This document shows, one piece after another, positions 17,050 to 26,406 of a stretch of DNA of 64,000 nucleotides; the first letter of the stretch is position 1, and each line of letters opens with the position of its first letter. Made by a program: the position numbers and the translations under genes. Location of the stretch: NCBI RefSeq assembly GCF_014642405.1, contig NZ_BMIN01000007.1, positions 118,600 to 182,599 of the forward strand. The letters run 5' to 3'. The stretch is from Pontibacillus salipaludis (GTDB lineage: Bacteria > Bacillota > Bacilli > Bacillales > BH030062). Under the pieces are notes generated by a model that was not told the origin of the DNA, did no database searches, and saw only the letters and a list, made by a program, of their open reading frames with translations.

Positions 17050-20000
17050 TTAGGCAAGGTAGACCGTAATCGATGTCGCCTTCCCTTCTCTTATTGCTTT
17101 GGCATGTGACCCCTCAATTTCTTGTCCTTCAAGGGTTACACGTTCACCATCCTCATACACAATCACACTTTGTTTGACGGTTACTCTGTCATCACCAAAT
17201 GTATCTTTTCGCTCAGGGTTGATATAGGTCACTTTTGTCTGACCTAAGAACGTAAAGGATACTTCCCCTTCATCAGTAAACAAATCACCTTGAAGAATTG
17301 GAGAGAACGCTAAACATAATTCGCCTTCCCTCATAGTGAAAGGACCTTTCCCCATCATCATGTATTTCCACATACTTAAGAATTCAGCCGTTGATCCGCT
17401 TAACCTGGCCACAAACCCTTGCCCATGCAAGGTAGGATCAGGATTGACGGAACTTGCAATGAAAGAAGAGTTCTCGAGTGTGCTTCTTCCATAAACTGCT
17501 GGATCTAAGAAAGGTACTAAGCTATCATGCATTTCTTCATAAAACTTGTCGTTTAATCCAGCCTTTAGTAAAGATAGCAAATATTTATACGACATATGAA
17601 GGAAAATAGATTCCCGTTCTAGCCAACCTGGTGTGAAAGCTTTAATACGACCAATTTCATTCGATTGTCCCTCTAGACTCACAGAAGTCTTAAACATATG
17701 AATGTCTTGATCATACAGGTCACTCTGACGAACGAGATCGTGGATGTCCTTTGCATCGTTCATTACTTTCATGGCCCTTGCAGGTCCTTCAAGGAAAGCT
17801 GGCAACACGTGTGTATCCCACTTTTTCACGTCAACACGGTCGTAACCGTCTTCACCTTTTGCTCCTTCTATAACCTCATAATCTGAAGCTTCATAATAGA
17901 AGTAAGTTGGATAAAGACCTTCACCGAATTCCTTAGCCTTTTCGATCCCTTTTTCAACTTTATTTAAGAAATGAGTAAGTGCTGTAAGGAGATTCTCATG
18001 GTCTACAGATTTTTCTTGTCCATCAATTCCGAAGTGGATAGATTCTCTGTATGCCTCACGAAGGGAAGCAACACGATCCCAATATTGGATATCCGTTATC
18101 TCTCCATCTTCCCACAGGCGCACATTCTCATATACTCCATGCAGAAGTGTATGCATCTCTACTGGAATCAGAATCCCTTTGTCCACATGTTTTAATGAAG
18201 AAACGAGGAATGTTAGGAGTCTTTTCAGTTCATATGTTTCGCTCATGCCAGAACCTACTAAACCAGGTAATCCATTAAGTGCATCATTCCACCCTGGCTT
18301 GTTCGCCTCCATCTCAATGCCCATTCCCTCAGCATCTAATAAAGAGAATTTGTTAAGCGCTAATGATGCGAGCTTCACGATTAACGTTGTTTCATAAATT
18401 TCGCCTTTGCCATTGTTTGTTCTCAACCAGTTCGTGTCATTACGACTAATGCCTAATTGATTTTCTTTCTCTTCATCTTCATGAACAGCTTCGTATTGTC
18501 TTACACCCTTAGGCGTTAACACATACTTCTCTTTTCTTGGAGCAATACGAACCGGGCTATCAAAGAAACGATAACGATCTTCTTCAAACAGCAGTGTGTC
18601 TGCTTGATCTGGATAAATCGATAGGTAGTTATCGATCAAGTCCATGTTATACGTCCAGTGATCTACCCAGTATCCTTCACCGAAGCTTGCTTCCATTCTT
18701 TGTTCAGCATACTTTAGAACAGAGGTAAACACATCTTCTACATCACCCTTCAGTTTGACCTCTTCGTCTTTTAGGAAGGTCATTAACTTCCCAGGGGTGA
18801 AAGGTTGATCTAGTAGAGCATCAAACTCTTCTTGCTTGTTTGCAACGTTTTCTTGTATGATCTTGTCTTTATCTTCAGCTTTAACCTCAAATTGACATCC
18901 TTCTACTAACAAAGGATTGTATCCGTCTGCTTGAATAAAGTTCATAAACATGCGAACGTTGAACGATCCGACTTTCGGGTTGAAGTAAAGGTCGTTACGA
19001 CGGTTTTGATTCATATCCCTGAAGTTTCCGTTCCCTTGTGAATAGTACTCAGGAGCTAGCTTAAAGAAGTTATAGTCCCTTTCAAGATCTCCATGCTTTC
19101 TTGAATACACATGATAAATGAAGCCATCTCCTCCATTATCTAAAACAAGAGGTAAGCCGCCCCGAAGAACATTATCAAGGTAACTTTGGCGGCAATACTG
19201 ATCAAATATTGGGGATGAGGTCTTCGTTTGAATTGCACTCGTTAGATCTTCGGCAAGTAGTCTTGCTTCTTGTTGCTTCTGATCGATAAACTGTGTTTGC
19301 GTTAGAGTATCTTGTTTTCGATGAATCTTTTCAGCATCGGATACGTGTCCAATCAACGTATTAAGAGGTAATGTACCTCCCTGATCCAGCGTTTTCTTCA
19401 CAGCTGAGAAACCACACGGAACTTTATTGGTCGCACGCTGAACGGTGCTTAGAAGTTCATCAACGGACTCCGTTAAGAATCTTTCAGGAAATTGAAGGGA
19501 CTGTTCACTTCCAAAGATGACATTCGCATCAATAATTGGGGATAAGAGGTGCTCATCTTCTGAAAATGATAGATAAAAGTGGCCTCCCTGTACCTCACGT
19601 ACCTCGGCAACGTCTTCCATACTTGCACGAACTTTATAGTAAGGAATGCGACTCTCCAGGTTAAACACTTCCATCCAACTGCGAGTCAGATTTCCTACTT
19701 CTTTATAAGCAGCGTTCGTAACTCCGTATGGGAGAATTTCAGGTAAGCCATCAATGACTTCAATGTCTCGCTTCTCAGATCGCAAATTCACAATCTCCAC
19801 TCGTCGTACTAGGGCGGCAAAGTCCTCTCCAGGCATCGTGAAGTACACAACATTGACTTCGATTCCATGCCCGGTGTGAACCTCCTGGATCCGAAGCTCA
19901 TTCGCTTCGACTGTCATTTTTCGCTCGACAGTATCCATCCCTGCTCTAGGGGAGAACGGCTCATAGACCTCACCGTCACATTTAATAAACGTACGAAAAC

Positions 20001-20250
20001 CCGTATTCGTCACATTTTTATAAGCAATGGAAGCTGGTGAGAATTCCATAATCGGGGTATCCTTATCCTGTATACCAAAGCTACAAATCCCCTGCCCTCT
20101 GTTTACATAGAAAGCCCACATTGGAATCCCATCCAAACCAGCTATGCCAGGTAAAAAGCTTGAGAAAGGCTTTGCTTTATCATATTGACCAATTTCGAAT
20201 CGATCCTTCTCATCAAAGCCATACGTTATACCTTCCATGATCCTTTCCAT
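17050..20250 (-). CDS. Large inverting beta-glucan phosphorylase (GH94/GH149/GH161 type)
   Basis: Cytoplasmic enzyme of about 1066 residues that would cleave beta-glucooligosaccharides with phosphate, releasing glucose 1-phosphate. The start is 20250 (MERIMEGITYGF), with AAAGGAGAGG upstream; a longer reading adds 8 codons. The N-terminal region FSSFLPGIAGLDGIPMWAFYVNRGQGI and the middle block YNFFKLAPEYYSQGNGNFRDMNQNRRND, quoted in part as GNGNFRDMNQNRRND, belong to the GH94-like (alpha/alpha)6 phosphorylase clan. The length excludes ordinary cellobiose phosphorylase (about 800) and fits GH161 beta-1,3-oligoglucan or GH94 beta-1,2-oligoglucan phosphorylases. The adjoining GH30 and GH1 genes favour beta-1,3/1,6 (laminarin-type) substrates. 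No signal peptide. Last gene of the operon, 13 nt after GH30. Confidence 0.8.
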   Translation of the reverse strand: MERIMEGITYGFDEKDRFEIGQYDKAKPFSSFLPGIAGLDGIPMWAFYVNRGQGICSFGIQDKDTPIMEFSPASIAYKNVTNTGFRTFIKCDGEVYEPFSPRAGMDTVERKMTVEANELRIQEVHTGHGIEVNVVYFTMPGEDFAALVRRVEIVNLRSEKRDIEVIDGLPEILPYGVTNAAYKEVGNLTRSWMEVFNLESRIPYYKVRASMEDVAEVREVQGGHFYLSFSEDEHLLSPIIDANVIFGSEQSLQFPERFLTESVDELLSTVQRATNKVPCGFSAVKKTLDQGGTLPLNTLIGHVSDAEKIHRKQDTLTQTQFIDQKQQEARLLAEDLTSAIQTKTSSPIFDQYCRQSYLDNVLRGGLPLVLDNGGDGFIYHVYSRKHGDLERDYNFFKLAPEYYSQGNGNFRDMNQNRRNDLYFNPKVGSFNVRMFMNFIQADGYNPLLVEGCQFEVKAEDKDKIIQENVANKQEEFDALLDQPFTPGKLMTFLKDEEVKLKGDVEDVFTSVLKYAEQRMEASFGEGYWVDHWTYNMDLIDNYLSIYPDQADTLLFEEDRYRFFDSPVRIAPRKEKYVLTPKGVRQYEAVHEDEEKENQLGISRNDTNWLRTNNGKGEIYETTLIVKLASLALNKFSLLDAEGMGIEMEANKPGWNDALNGLPGLVGSGMSETYELKRLLTFLVSSLKHVDKGILIPVEMHTLLHGVYENVRLWEDGEITDIQYWDRVASLREAYRESIHFGIDGQEKSVDHENLLTALTHFLNKVEKGIEKAKEFGEGLYPTYFYYEASDYEVIEGAKGEDGYDRVDVKKWDTHVLPAFLEGPARAMKVMNDAKDIHDLVRQSDLYDQDIHMFKTSVSLEGQSNEIGRIKAFTPGWLERESIFLHMSYKYLLSLLKAGLNDKFYEEMHDSLVPFLDPAVYGRSTLENSSFIASSVNPDPTLHGQGFVARLSGSTAEFLSMWKYMMMGKGPFTMREGELCLAFSPILQGDLFTDEGEVSFTFLGQTKVTYINPERKDTFGDDRVTVKQSVIVYEDGERVTLEGQEIEGSHAKAIREGKATSITVYLA

Positions 20251-20263
20251 GAAAACCTCTCCT

Positions 20264-21607
20264 TTACTGTGCATCTTGTTCCCAAATGTACGTCGCTATG
20301 GAATGAGCGGGGAGTTCTCCTTGGAACGCTTTTTGTTCCCGAGTAACCGTGAATTCCTCTTGATCATCGGATTCATTCATCACAACCATTACAAGGGACC
20401 CATCCTCATTCAAGAAAGCTGTAGACTGTAATGATTTATGACTTATATCAAGCCCCACTCTTACAGCTCCGGGACGTATGTACTTGCTAAAATGACCAAT
20501 ATAATAGAAGGAACTGTTGTAATGAACTTCACCTGTTTTCGTATCAGCGATAATGGGAGCATCACACAGATTCCCTACATGGTTTGGCCCACCTTCTTCA
20601 TTTAAGACCATATTCCAATCGATATATCCTTCTGTCCAATTGTTAAGGTCGCCAATCATATTGCGGCCGTAACGCTCACCTGTAAACCATTCTCCAAGCT
20701 TCACGCCACCTTCCTGGCATCCTTCTGTGAACAATAAATGCTTATCTGGGAATCGATTGTGCACTTCCCCAACATTTTCAAACGCTTCGCTTACGTACCA
20801 ATGAAATCCTGTGCCCCATACATACTTAGCAGCTTCAGGATCTTCTAATATTGTGGAAGCTCTCTCGACCATAATATCGCGATTATGGTCCCAAATAACA
20901 AGTTTCAAATCTTCTAACCCTTCACTTACAAGAGTTGGTCCTAGGTGATCTTTAATGAAATCACGCTCTTCTTCTGCAGAATAAATACAAGAGTCCCACA
21001 CCTGGACAGCTGCTGGTTCGTTTTGAACCGATAAGCCCCATATATCAACTCCAGCTTCGCGGAAGGCATGAACAAACTTTGCATAATACTTTGCCCACGC
21101 ATCTCTGTACTGTGGCAAAAGCTTTCCGCCGTTATTCATCTCTCCGTTACTTTTCATCCATGCAGGAGGGCTCCACGGGGAAGCTAGCAGCTCAATGTCT
21201 CCGCCTTTTTCCTTCATCGCATCTTTAACAAGGGGAAGGACCCATTTATGCTCTCTTTCGATCGAAAATGTAGTAAGGTCCTCGTCTCCCTCTTCTACAT
21301 ACGTATAGTTCCCAAGAGCAAAATCACAACTGTGGATTGCCACTCTTCCGATCGTATACCCTAGTCCTTCTTCTGGATGGAAGTAGTTCCTAATGACTTC
21401 ATCCCGTTTTTCTGGAGAGATTTGACTTAATGTGTAGGCTGCTGCCTCTGTGAACGCTCCCCCGAAACCGAGAATCTTTTGATACTGTTCTGTTGTTTGA
21501 ACAGTAAGATCCCCCTCCTCGTTAAAATCAACGAGAGGGAGAAGTTCTTTTTCAGTTAATCTGTCTCCAGTGTCTTTAGAAGTTAAAATCGTTCGAACCT
21601 TTGACAT
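20264..21607 (-). CDS. GH30 family beta-glucosidase/glucanase, intracellular
   Basis: A 447-residue TIM-barrel plus beta-sandwich glycosidase without a signal peptide. The GH30 landmarks are clear: FGGAFTEAAAYTL near residue 48, LASPWSPPAWMKSN (141-154), acid/base Glu197 in SVQNEPAA and nucleophile Glu295 in LFTEGCQEGG. Sequence style is that of GH30 subfamily 1 or 3 (SrfJ-like; glucosylceramidase, beta-glucosidase or beta-1,6-glucanase). Beta-1,6 branch removal would fit with the phosphorylase and GH1 neighbours. The start follows AAGGAGGAG. It lies 11 nt after the GH1 gene, so it is co-transcribed. Confidence 0.88.
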   Translation of the reverse strand: MSKVRTILTSKDTGDRLTEKELLPLVDFNEEGDLTVQTTEQYQKILGFGGAFTEAAAYTLSQISPEKRDEVIRNYFHPEEGLGYTIGRVAIHSCDFALGNYTYVEEGDEDLTTFSIEREHKWVLPLVKDAMKEKGGDIELLASPWSPPAWMKSNGEMNNGGKLLPQYRDAWAKYYAKFVHAFREAGVDIWGLSVQNEPAAVQVWDSCIYSAEEERDFIKDHLGPTLVSEGLEDLKLVIWDHNRDIMVERASTILEDPEAAKYVWGTGFHWYVSEAFENVGEVHNRFPDKHLLFTEGCQEGGVKLGEWFTGERYGRNMIGDLNNWTEGYIDWNMVLNEEGGPNHVGNLCDAPIIADTKTGEVHYNSSFYYIGHFSKYIRPGAVRVGLDISHKSLQSTAFLNEDGSLVMVVMNESDDQEEFTVTREQKAFQGELPAHSIATYIWEQDAQ

Positions 21608-21618
21608 GTTTCTCCTCC

Positions 21619-22953
21619 TTATATAGTTCTTGATCGCACAATATCCGTATAGCGCTTTGCACTATCTTTGACGTAACGGTTTTGTGTTTCAAAATCAACG
21701 TATGTGATCCCAAATCGCTTATCGTACCCAAACGCCCATTCAAAATTATCAAGAAGAGACCATAAGTAATATCCTTTAATGTTCATTCCTTCTTCGTTCA
21801 GTTCTGCAACGGCTGTCAGGTGCTGTTCCACGTACCCTTTTCGGCCTTCATCGTGAACACTTCCATCTTCTTCGAGCACATCATCGAACGCAGCGCCATT
21901 TTCTGTGATAAAAATCGGCAATGTTGTGTATTCTTCACGCACGCGGTAAATCAGTTCTTTAAATTCATTTGGCGAAATGTCCCATCCCATTCCTGTTTTT
22001 TCATAGTCAGATGGAGCCGCCTGGAATGTTAAAGGATTTTCACTGGACGCTTCAATTAAAGCACGGTTGTAGAAATTAATTCCAAAGAAGTCACAAGATA
22101 TTGAAATCGATTTCAAATCGCCTTCTTTTATGAAATCAAACTCACAGCCGTTGTTGCCGTATAACGTCTTCATGTCTTCAGGATAGCTCCCTTTGAAGAC
22201 AGGATCGATAAACCATCGATTCAGATAACCATCATAATGTTGAGCCGCTGTGTAATCATGAGTCTCCATGCTCGCAGGGTAAACAGGCGACATGTTCAAT
22301 GTAATGCCAATTGGTTTTTCTTTTTGTAAGGTTTCTTTATACAAATCAACCGCTTTTCCGTGAGACAGAAGCAGGTGATGCGCAACTTGAATAGATTCTT
22401 GCAAGTTCTGATGTCCTGGTGCATGAACGCCTTCATAGTAACCTAGCATCGCTACACACCATGGTTCATTATGAGTAATCCACATATCTACTACATCATC
22501 TAATTCTTCAAAACATTTCTCCGCATATTCTAAGAACCAATCGATACTTTCACGATTTGTCCAACCGCCTTTTTCATATGCCCATTGAGGTAAGTCCCAG
22601 TGGTAGAGCGTGACGAAAGGACGAATGCCTTCTTCTTTTAAACGAGTAGCTAACCGTTTGTAAAATGCCATTCCCTCAGGATTGTACTGACCTTCATATG
22701 GGAAAATACGAGGCCAGGCAATCGAGAAACGATAGGAATCTACGCCAAGACTTTTAATAATTTCAATATCTTCTTCGAAACGGTGATAGTGATCACATGC
22801 AACTTCTCCTGTATCTCCGTTGTGAACCTTGCCAGGTGTTAAGGAAAATGTATCCCATATGGAAGGAGTACGTCCCCCAACTGATGCGGCTCCTTCAATT
22901 TGGTAGGAAGATGTCGCTGTTCCAAAGATGAAATCTTCTTTAAATCGCTGCAT
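21619..22953 (-). CDS. GH1 family beta-glucosidase
   Basis: Cytoplasmic beta-glucosidase of 444 residues, the usual GH1 length. N-terminal signature FIFGTATSSYQIEGA (8-22), acid/base Glu163 in THNEPW and nucleophile Glu351 in FITENGAAF are present. The region has none of the residues typical of 6-phospho-beta-glucosidases that I can identify, in keeping with uptake by an ABC transporter rather than a PTS. It probably hydrolyses beta-linked gluco-oligosaccharides or the disaccharide left by the phosphorylase. RBS GAGGGG precedes the ATG. It sits 17 nt after the upstream permease gene. Confidence 0.92.
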   Translation of the reverse strand: MQRFKEDFIFGTATSSYQIEGAASVGGRTPSIWDTFSLTPGKVHNGDTGEVACDHYHRFEEDIEIIKSLGVDSYRFSIAWPRIFPYEGQYNPEGMAFYKRLATRLKEEGIRPFVTLYHWDLPQWAYEKGGWTNRESIDWFLEYAEKCFEELDDVVDMWITHNEPWCVAMLGYYEGVHAPGHQNLQESIQVAHHLLLSHGKAVDLYKETLQKEKPIGITLNMSPVYPASMETHDYTAAQHYDGYLNRWFIDPVFKGSYPEDMKTLYGNNGCEFDFIKEGDLKSISISCDFFGINFYNRALIEASSENPLTFQAAPSDYEKTGMGWDISPNEFKELIYRVREEYTTLPIFITENGAAFDDVLEEDGSVHDEGRKGYVEQHLTAVAELNEEGMNIKGYYLWSLLDNFEWAFGYDKRFGITYVDFETQNRYVKDSAKRYTDIVRSRTI

Positions 22954-22970
22954 AGTGTAACCCCTCTTCT

Positions 22971-23849
22971 TTATCCTTTAATTGATCCTGCTGAAATACT
23001 GCTAATAATATATTTAGAGAAGAATAGAAACGCGACCATGATCGGTACAACAGAAATCGCAATTCCTAAATACATTGAACCTAAGTTTGTAGCTACTTGA
23101 GAGCCTTTTAAGAATCCCATTAATACAGGTAGCGTATACTTCTCTGGTGAGAATAAGACAACTAATGGAACGATATAGTTGTTCCAAGATCCGATAAATG
23201 TGAAGATCGACATCGTCGCAACCGCTGGCATCATAATTGGCAATGCTACAGTGTGGAAGATTTTTAATTCTCCTGCTCCGTCCATACGAGCTGCTTCAAG
23301 TAAAGAAGGATGAAGCGTCGTAGATAAGTACTGACGAAGGAAGAAGACCACAAATGGACTTGCAATAGCCGGTACAATTAACGGAATGTACGTATCAAGT
23401 GTTCCAATCGCATTGTTTAGCTCATAGAAACCGATTAACCCTAGCTGTCCAGGTACCATCATCATAAGTAGCATGAAGATGAATAATAGATTCTTTCCTT
23501 TAAATTCATAAACCGCAAATCCAAATGCTGTTAAGGCTGAGAAATAACCACTTAGAACCGTAACGGATACAGAGACGATTAAACTGTTTTTGAATCCGTT
23601 CCAAATGTTCACATAATCCATCATGGTGCGGTAGTTCTCAATAAGAGCACTCCCAGGAAGGAAAGAGAACCCACCTAATATGGCTTGGTTTTCACGTGTT
23701 GCGTTGATAATCATCATATAGAAAGGAACAATGCTGATAAGCGTTAACAAGATCAACAGTGTATAAATCGCCTTTCTGGAGAAACTTCTTTTCTTCTTCA
23801 ACCCTTGTTTGTTAACGGGCACGTTTAATGACTTTTTCTCAGTTTTCAT
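22971..23849 (-). CDS. Sugar ABC transporter permease, MalG type (CUT1)
   Basis: Inner permease subunit of 292 residues with six predicted helices. The EAA loop is EAARMDGAGELKIFHTVALP, located where expected in the last third and contacting the shared ATPase. As is usual for CUT1 oligosaccharide systems in Bacillus, no ATPase gene is in the operon; an MsmX-like multitask ATPase elsewhere would be used (known for the class, inferred here). Separated by 4 nt from the partner permease. Confidence 0.92.
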   Translation of the reverse strand: MKTEKKSLNVPVNKQGLKKKRSFSRKAIYTLLILLTLISIVPFYMMIINATRENQAILGGFSFLPGSALIENYRTMMDYVNIWNGFKNSLIVSVSVTVLSGYFSALTAFGFAVYEFKGKNLLFIFMLLMMMVPGQLGLIGFYELNNAIGTLDTYIPLIVPAIASPFVVFFLRQYLSTTLHPSLLEAARMDGAGELKIFHTVALPIMMPAVATMSIFTFIGSWNNYIVPLVVLFSPEKYTLPVLMGFLKGSQVATNLGSMYLGIAISVVPIMVAFLFFSKYIISSISAGSIKG

Positions 23850-23853
23850 CTCG

Positions 23854-24747
23854 TTACCCCTCTTTCTTCGCGTTAGTTCGATACATGGATCGGAATGTAA
23901 CTACAGAGAATAATACAGTGATCAGGAACAGTGCATAAGCAATTGTTGCTGCATATCCGTAGTTGTTATAGCGGAATGCTTGGTTATACAGATAAAGTAC
24001 CATTGTGTTTAAGGACCCTTCAGGTGCCCCAAGACCATCTGTTATTAACATCGGTAGATCAAACAACTGCAGTCCACCAATAAGTGATGTAATCATGACA
24101 TAAAGCATAATAGGTTTAAGTAAAGGTAATGTAATATGAACAAATGTCTGCCATCTGTTCGCTCCGTCAATAAGAGCCGCTTCATAAAGTTCACCAGGAA
24201 TCCCTGATACACCGGCCATAAGGACGATAAAGGTGTAACCAAACCACATCCACGTTAAGATCAGCGCTACTGAAATTTGAGCTGTTGCGGGTTCGTTCAA
24301 CCAATTAATAGGATCAGAGATAAGACCAATTTTCATTAAAAACATATTGATCGAACCATGCTGCCAATCAAGCATTATGTTAAATAGAATCGCTACTGAA
24401 CTAATCGTAATCAAGTTCGGTAAGTAAAATACGGCCCGGAAGAATCCGATCCCTTTAATGCGGTATCGTAAATCGGAGAATAGTGCTGCTAGGAACAATG
24501 CGATTCCAAGTTGCAGCGCAAAGTTTAATCCCCAGATCTTCCAAGTATTGATGAAGGCTTCTAAGAAGTAGCCATCGGTTAAAATTCGTGTATAGTTCTC
24601 GAGTCCAATGAACTCCGGTTTTCCATACCCTTCATACCTTGTAAATGTGTAATAAAAGGTCAGCAAAACAGGATAGATATTAAAAACGAGAAAGATCGCG
24701 AAAAATGGTGCGATAAAATAATACCCTTTGTGGTTTAACTTCTTCAT
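23854..24747 (-). CDS. Sugar ABC transporter permease, MalF type (CUT1)
   Basis: Partner permease of 297 residues. It has an N-terminal helix near 8-30, a periplasmic-type loop with RYEGYGKPEFIGLENY, and the EAA loop YEAALIDGANRWQTFVHITLP in the last third (quoted in part as EAALIDGANRWQTFVHITLP). RBS GAGAGGG precedes the ATG. The substrate class, an oligosaccharide, follows from the family and from the glycosidase genes in the same operon. Confidence 0.92.
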   Translation of the reverse strand: MKKLNHKGYYFIAPFFAIFLVFNIYPVLLTFYYTFTRYEGYGKPEFIGLENYTRILTDGYFLEAFINTWKIWGLNFALQLGIALFLAALFSDLRYRIKGIGFFRAVFYLPNLITISSVAILFNIMLDWQHGSINMFLMKIGLISDPINWLNEPATAQISVALILTWMWFGYTFIVLMAGVSGIPGELYEAALIDGANRWQTFVHITLPLLKPIMLYVMITSLIGGLQLFDLPMLITDGLGAPEGSLNTMVLYLYNQAFRYNNYGYAATIAYALFLITVLFSVVTFRSMYRTNAKKEG

Positions 24748-24797
24748 TGGTATCCCTCTCTCTATCAGACTATCTACATAAGTGCCTTAAATAGAAT

Positions 24798-24837
24798 AGA
24801 GGTAGTCGCAGTCCACTCGGGAGACCGGACTACCTCT
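24798..24837 (-). terminator. Hairpin between sugar-binding protein and permease genes
   Basis: GAGGTAGTC and GACTACCTC form a 9-bp stem around about 20 nt, followed on the minus strand by TATTC. It is probably a partial terminator or stabiliser that sets a high ratio of binding protein to permease. Confidence 0.6.
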
Positions 24838-24851
24838 TCTATCATTGCTCT

Positions 24852-26192
24852 TTATGGTGTCTTAATTTCCGGATAAGCATTTTTCACTTGCTTGTAGAAT
24901 TCTTCAATCGCTTCTTCTTTTGTCTTCTTACCATCAACATACTCAATGACCTGACCGCCAAGTAATGTATCTAGCTGCTGGTCATACTTCGTTACGATGC
25001 CAGGCTCGATCTTTTTCGCCTGATCTAGGAAGAACGTGTAGTTGTTCTGTCCATTAAGGAAAGGCTCGCTGAATTCGTCTTTGATCTTCTCATTAACAGG
25101 TTTGTAAGATAACACGTCGCCTGTTTCTTTCGCCCAATCTGTTAAGAATTCTTCATCATGAGTCATCATTTTCACAAAGTCCCAAGCTAAATCTTTCTTC
25201 TCAGATCCGCTATAAATACCAATCCAAGTTCCACCCCAGAAGTAAGGTACTGGACCAGTTGTTACGCCCCAATCGCCTGAAGTGTCTTCAGCGTTAGGTT
25301 TCAACACACTGTGAAGACCCCAAGTTGGTAGCGCGTAAGAGAATACTTCTGTCTTGTCGCTTGCTGCTGCATCCTCATCTACTTCTTCCCAACCGCCGTT
25401 ATATGCGATAGGACCACTCATAGAAGCATTCCAAGATGGAGACCATTCTGGAGCAAAAGCTGTGTAATCTTTCTCTCTTAATTTCTTCGCGTGATCAAAG
25501 TAGTTTAATTTCGCATCTGTCATAACCAATTCATCATCTTCATTTACCCAAGGTTCTGGATCTTCACCTTTTGCAAACCAACGAATCGCACCTTCATCAG
25601 GGAACAAGCGGTAACCTTCAGCTTTTAACTGCTCGCCCACTTCGAAAAGCCCGTCCCAAGAAGACATCATTTCACCTAACTGACCTGGATCATCTGTACC
25701 TAGAACTTCTTTAGCAATACTACGTTTGTAGAAAATACCACCTGGTGTTGTTTGCCAAGATAACGCTTTCACATTACCTTCAGAATCTTTTCCTAAGTCG
25801 TATACATAGTCAATGTAGTCGCCTTCCAACTCATCCGCATTATAAGGCTCTTGAGATAAGTTTTCCCAGTAATCACGATCTGTCCATTGCTTTAAGAATG
25901 CAACCTCACCTGTGAAAACATCCGGTGCTCCAACTCCGCTTTCTAAAACAGGCTTAAGCTTCGTAGGATAGTCCGCAATCGGAACAATCGTTAATTCAAC
26001 TTTTACGCCATTTTTCTCTTCAAACGTCTTGATCGGCTCTTTCAATTCATCCGTGAATGACCATACTTTCAATACGTCATCATCTTCTTTTTCCCCATCA
26101 CCTGATGCAGATCCTGAATCAGAACATCCAGCAAGTAGTGCAATACCCATAATCAAAGTCAACAACAAAGACCAACTTAACCTCTTTTTCAT
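24852..26192 (-). CDS. Sugar-binding lipoprotein of ABC transporter (SBP family 1)
   Basis: Extracellular oligosaccharide-binding lipoprotein of 446 residues, first gene of the operon. The start is 26192 (MKKRLSWSLL), next to GGGGG-type RBS; an in-frame 13-codon extension has no RBS. The signal peptide ends at LLAGC with lipidated Cys23, followed by a Ser/Gly/Asp/Glu linker. The mature protein is strongly acidic, in line with a salt-adapted surface protein. SBP family 1 features such as VPDVFTGEVAFLKQW-like and WDFVKMMTHDEEFLTDW are seen. Preceded by three LacI-type operators. Confidence 0.92.
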   Translation of the reverse strand: MKKRLSWSLLLTLIMGIALLAGCSDSGSASGDGEKEDDDVLKVWSFTDELKEPIKTFEEKNGVKVELTIVPIADYPTKLKPVLESGVGAPDVFTGEVAFLKQWTDRDYWENLSQEPYNADELEGDYIDYVYDLGKDSEGNVKALSWQTTPGGIFYKRSIAKEVLGTDDPGQLGEMMSSWDGLFEVGEQLKAEGYRLFPDEGAIRWFAKGEDPEPWVNEDDELVMTDAKLNYFDHAKKLREKDYTAFAPEWSPSWNASMSGPIAYNGGWEEVDEDAAASDKTEVFSYALPTWGLHSVLKPNAEDTSGDWGVTTGPVPYFWGGTWIGIYSGSEKKDLAWDFVKMMTHDEEFLTDWAKETGDVLSYKPVNEKIKDEFSEPFLNGQNNYTFFLDQAKKIEPGIVTKYDQQLDTLLGGQVIEYVDGKKTKEEAIEEFYKQVKNAYPEIKTP

Positions 26193-26253
26193 CTTACTAC
26201 CCCCTATAAAGATTTTATTAAAAAGGTACAATGACCTTCTCCTAACAAGATCG

Positions 26254-26267
26254 CGAAACCGGTTTCG
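26254..26267. promoter_or_regulatory. LacI-family operator 1 (CGAAACCGGTTTCG)
   Basis: A perfect 14-bp palindrome, 62 bp upstream of the binding-protein start codon. It shares the CGAAAnCGnTTTCG-type core with three other sites here. Confidence 0.85.
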
Positions 26268-26300
26268 AAATGTTTAAAAAAATATAAATCCACTTGCAGG

Positions 26301-26314
26301 CGAAACCGCTTTCG
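26301..26314. promoter_or_regulatory. LacI-family operator 2 (CGAAACCGCTTTCG)
   Basis: A 14-bp palindrome with one mismatch pair, 47 bp from operator 1. Confidence 0.85.
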
Positions 26315-26344
26315 AAAAAGCTAAAAAAATATAAGTTCCTTACA

Positions 26345-26358
26345 CGAAACCGCTTTCG
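26345..26358. promoter_or_regulatory. LacI-family operator 3 (CGAAACCGCTTTCG)
   Basis: Identical to operator 2 and 44 bp away. The spacers between operators 3-2 and 2-1 both contain TTATATTTTTTTA on the minus strand, so the operator-plus-spacer unit looks tandemly duplicated. Confidence 0.85.
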
Positions 26359-26406
26359 TTTCATTTTACAAGAGCTTCTAATGAATTCATTAAAAGCCTC
26401 CCTTGC

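Noticed and set aside
26301..26358. CcpA cre sites in the beta-glucan operon promoter
   Set aside because: The core is related to cre, but identical sites also precede the LacI gene and match each other better than the cre consensus, so they are assigned to the local LacI repressor.
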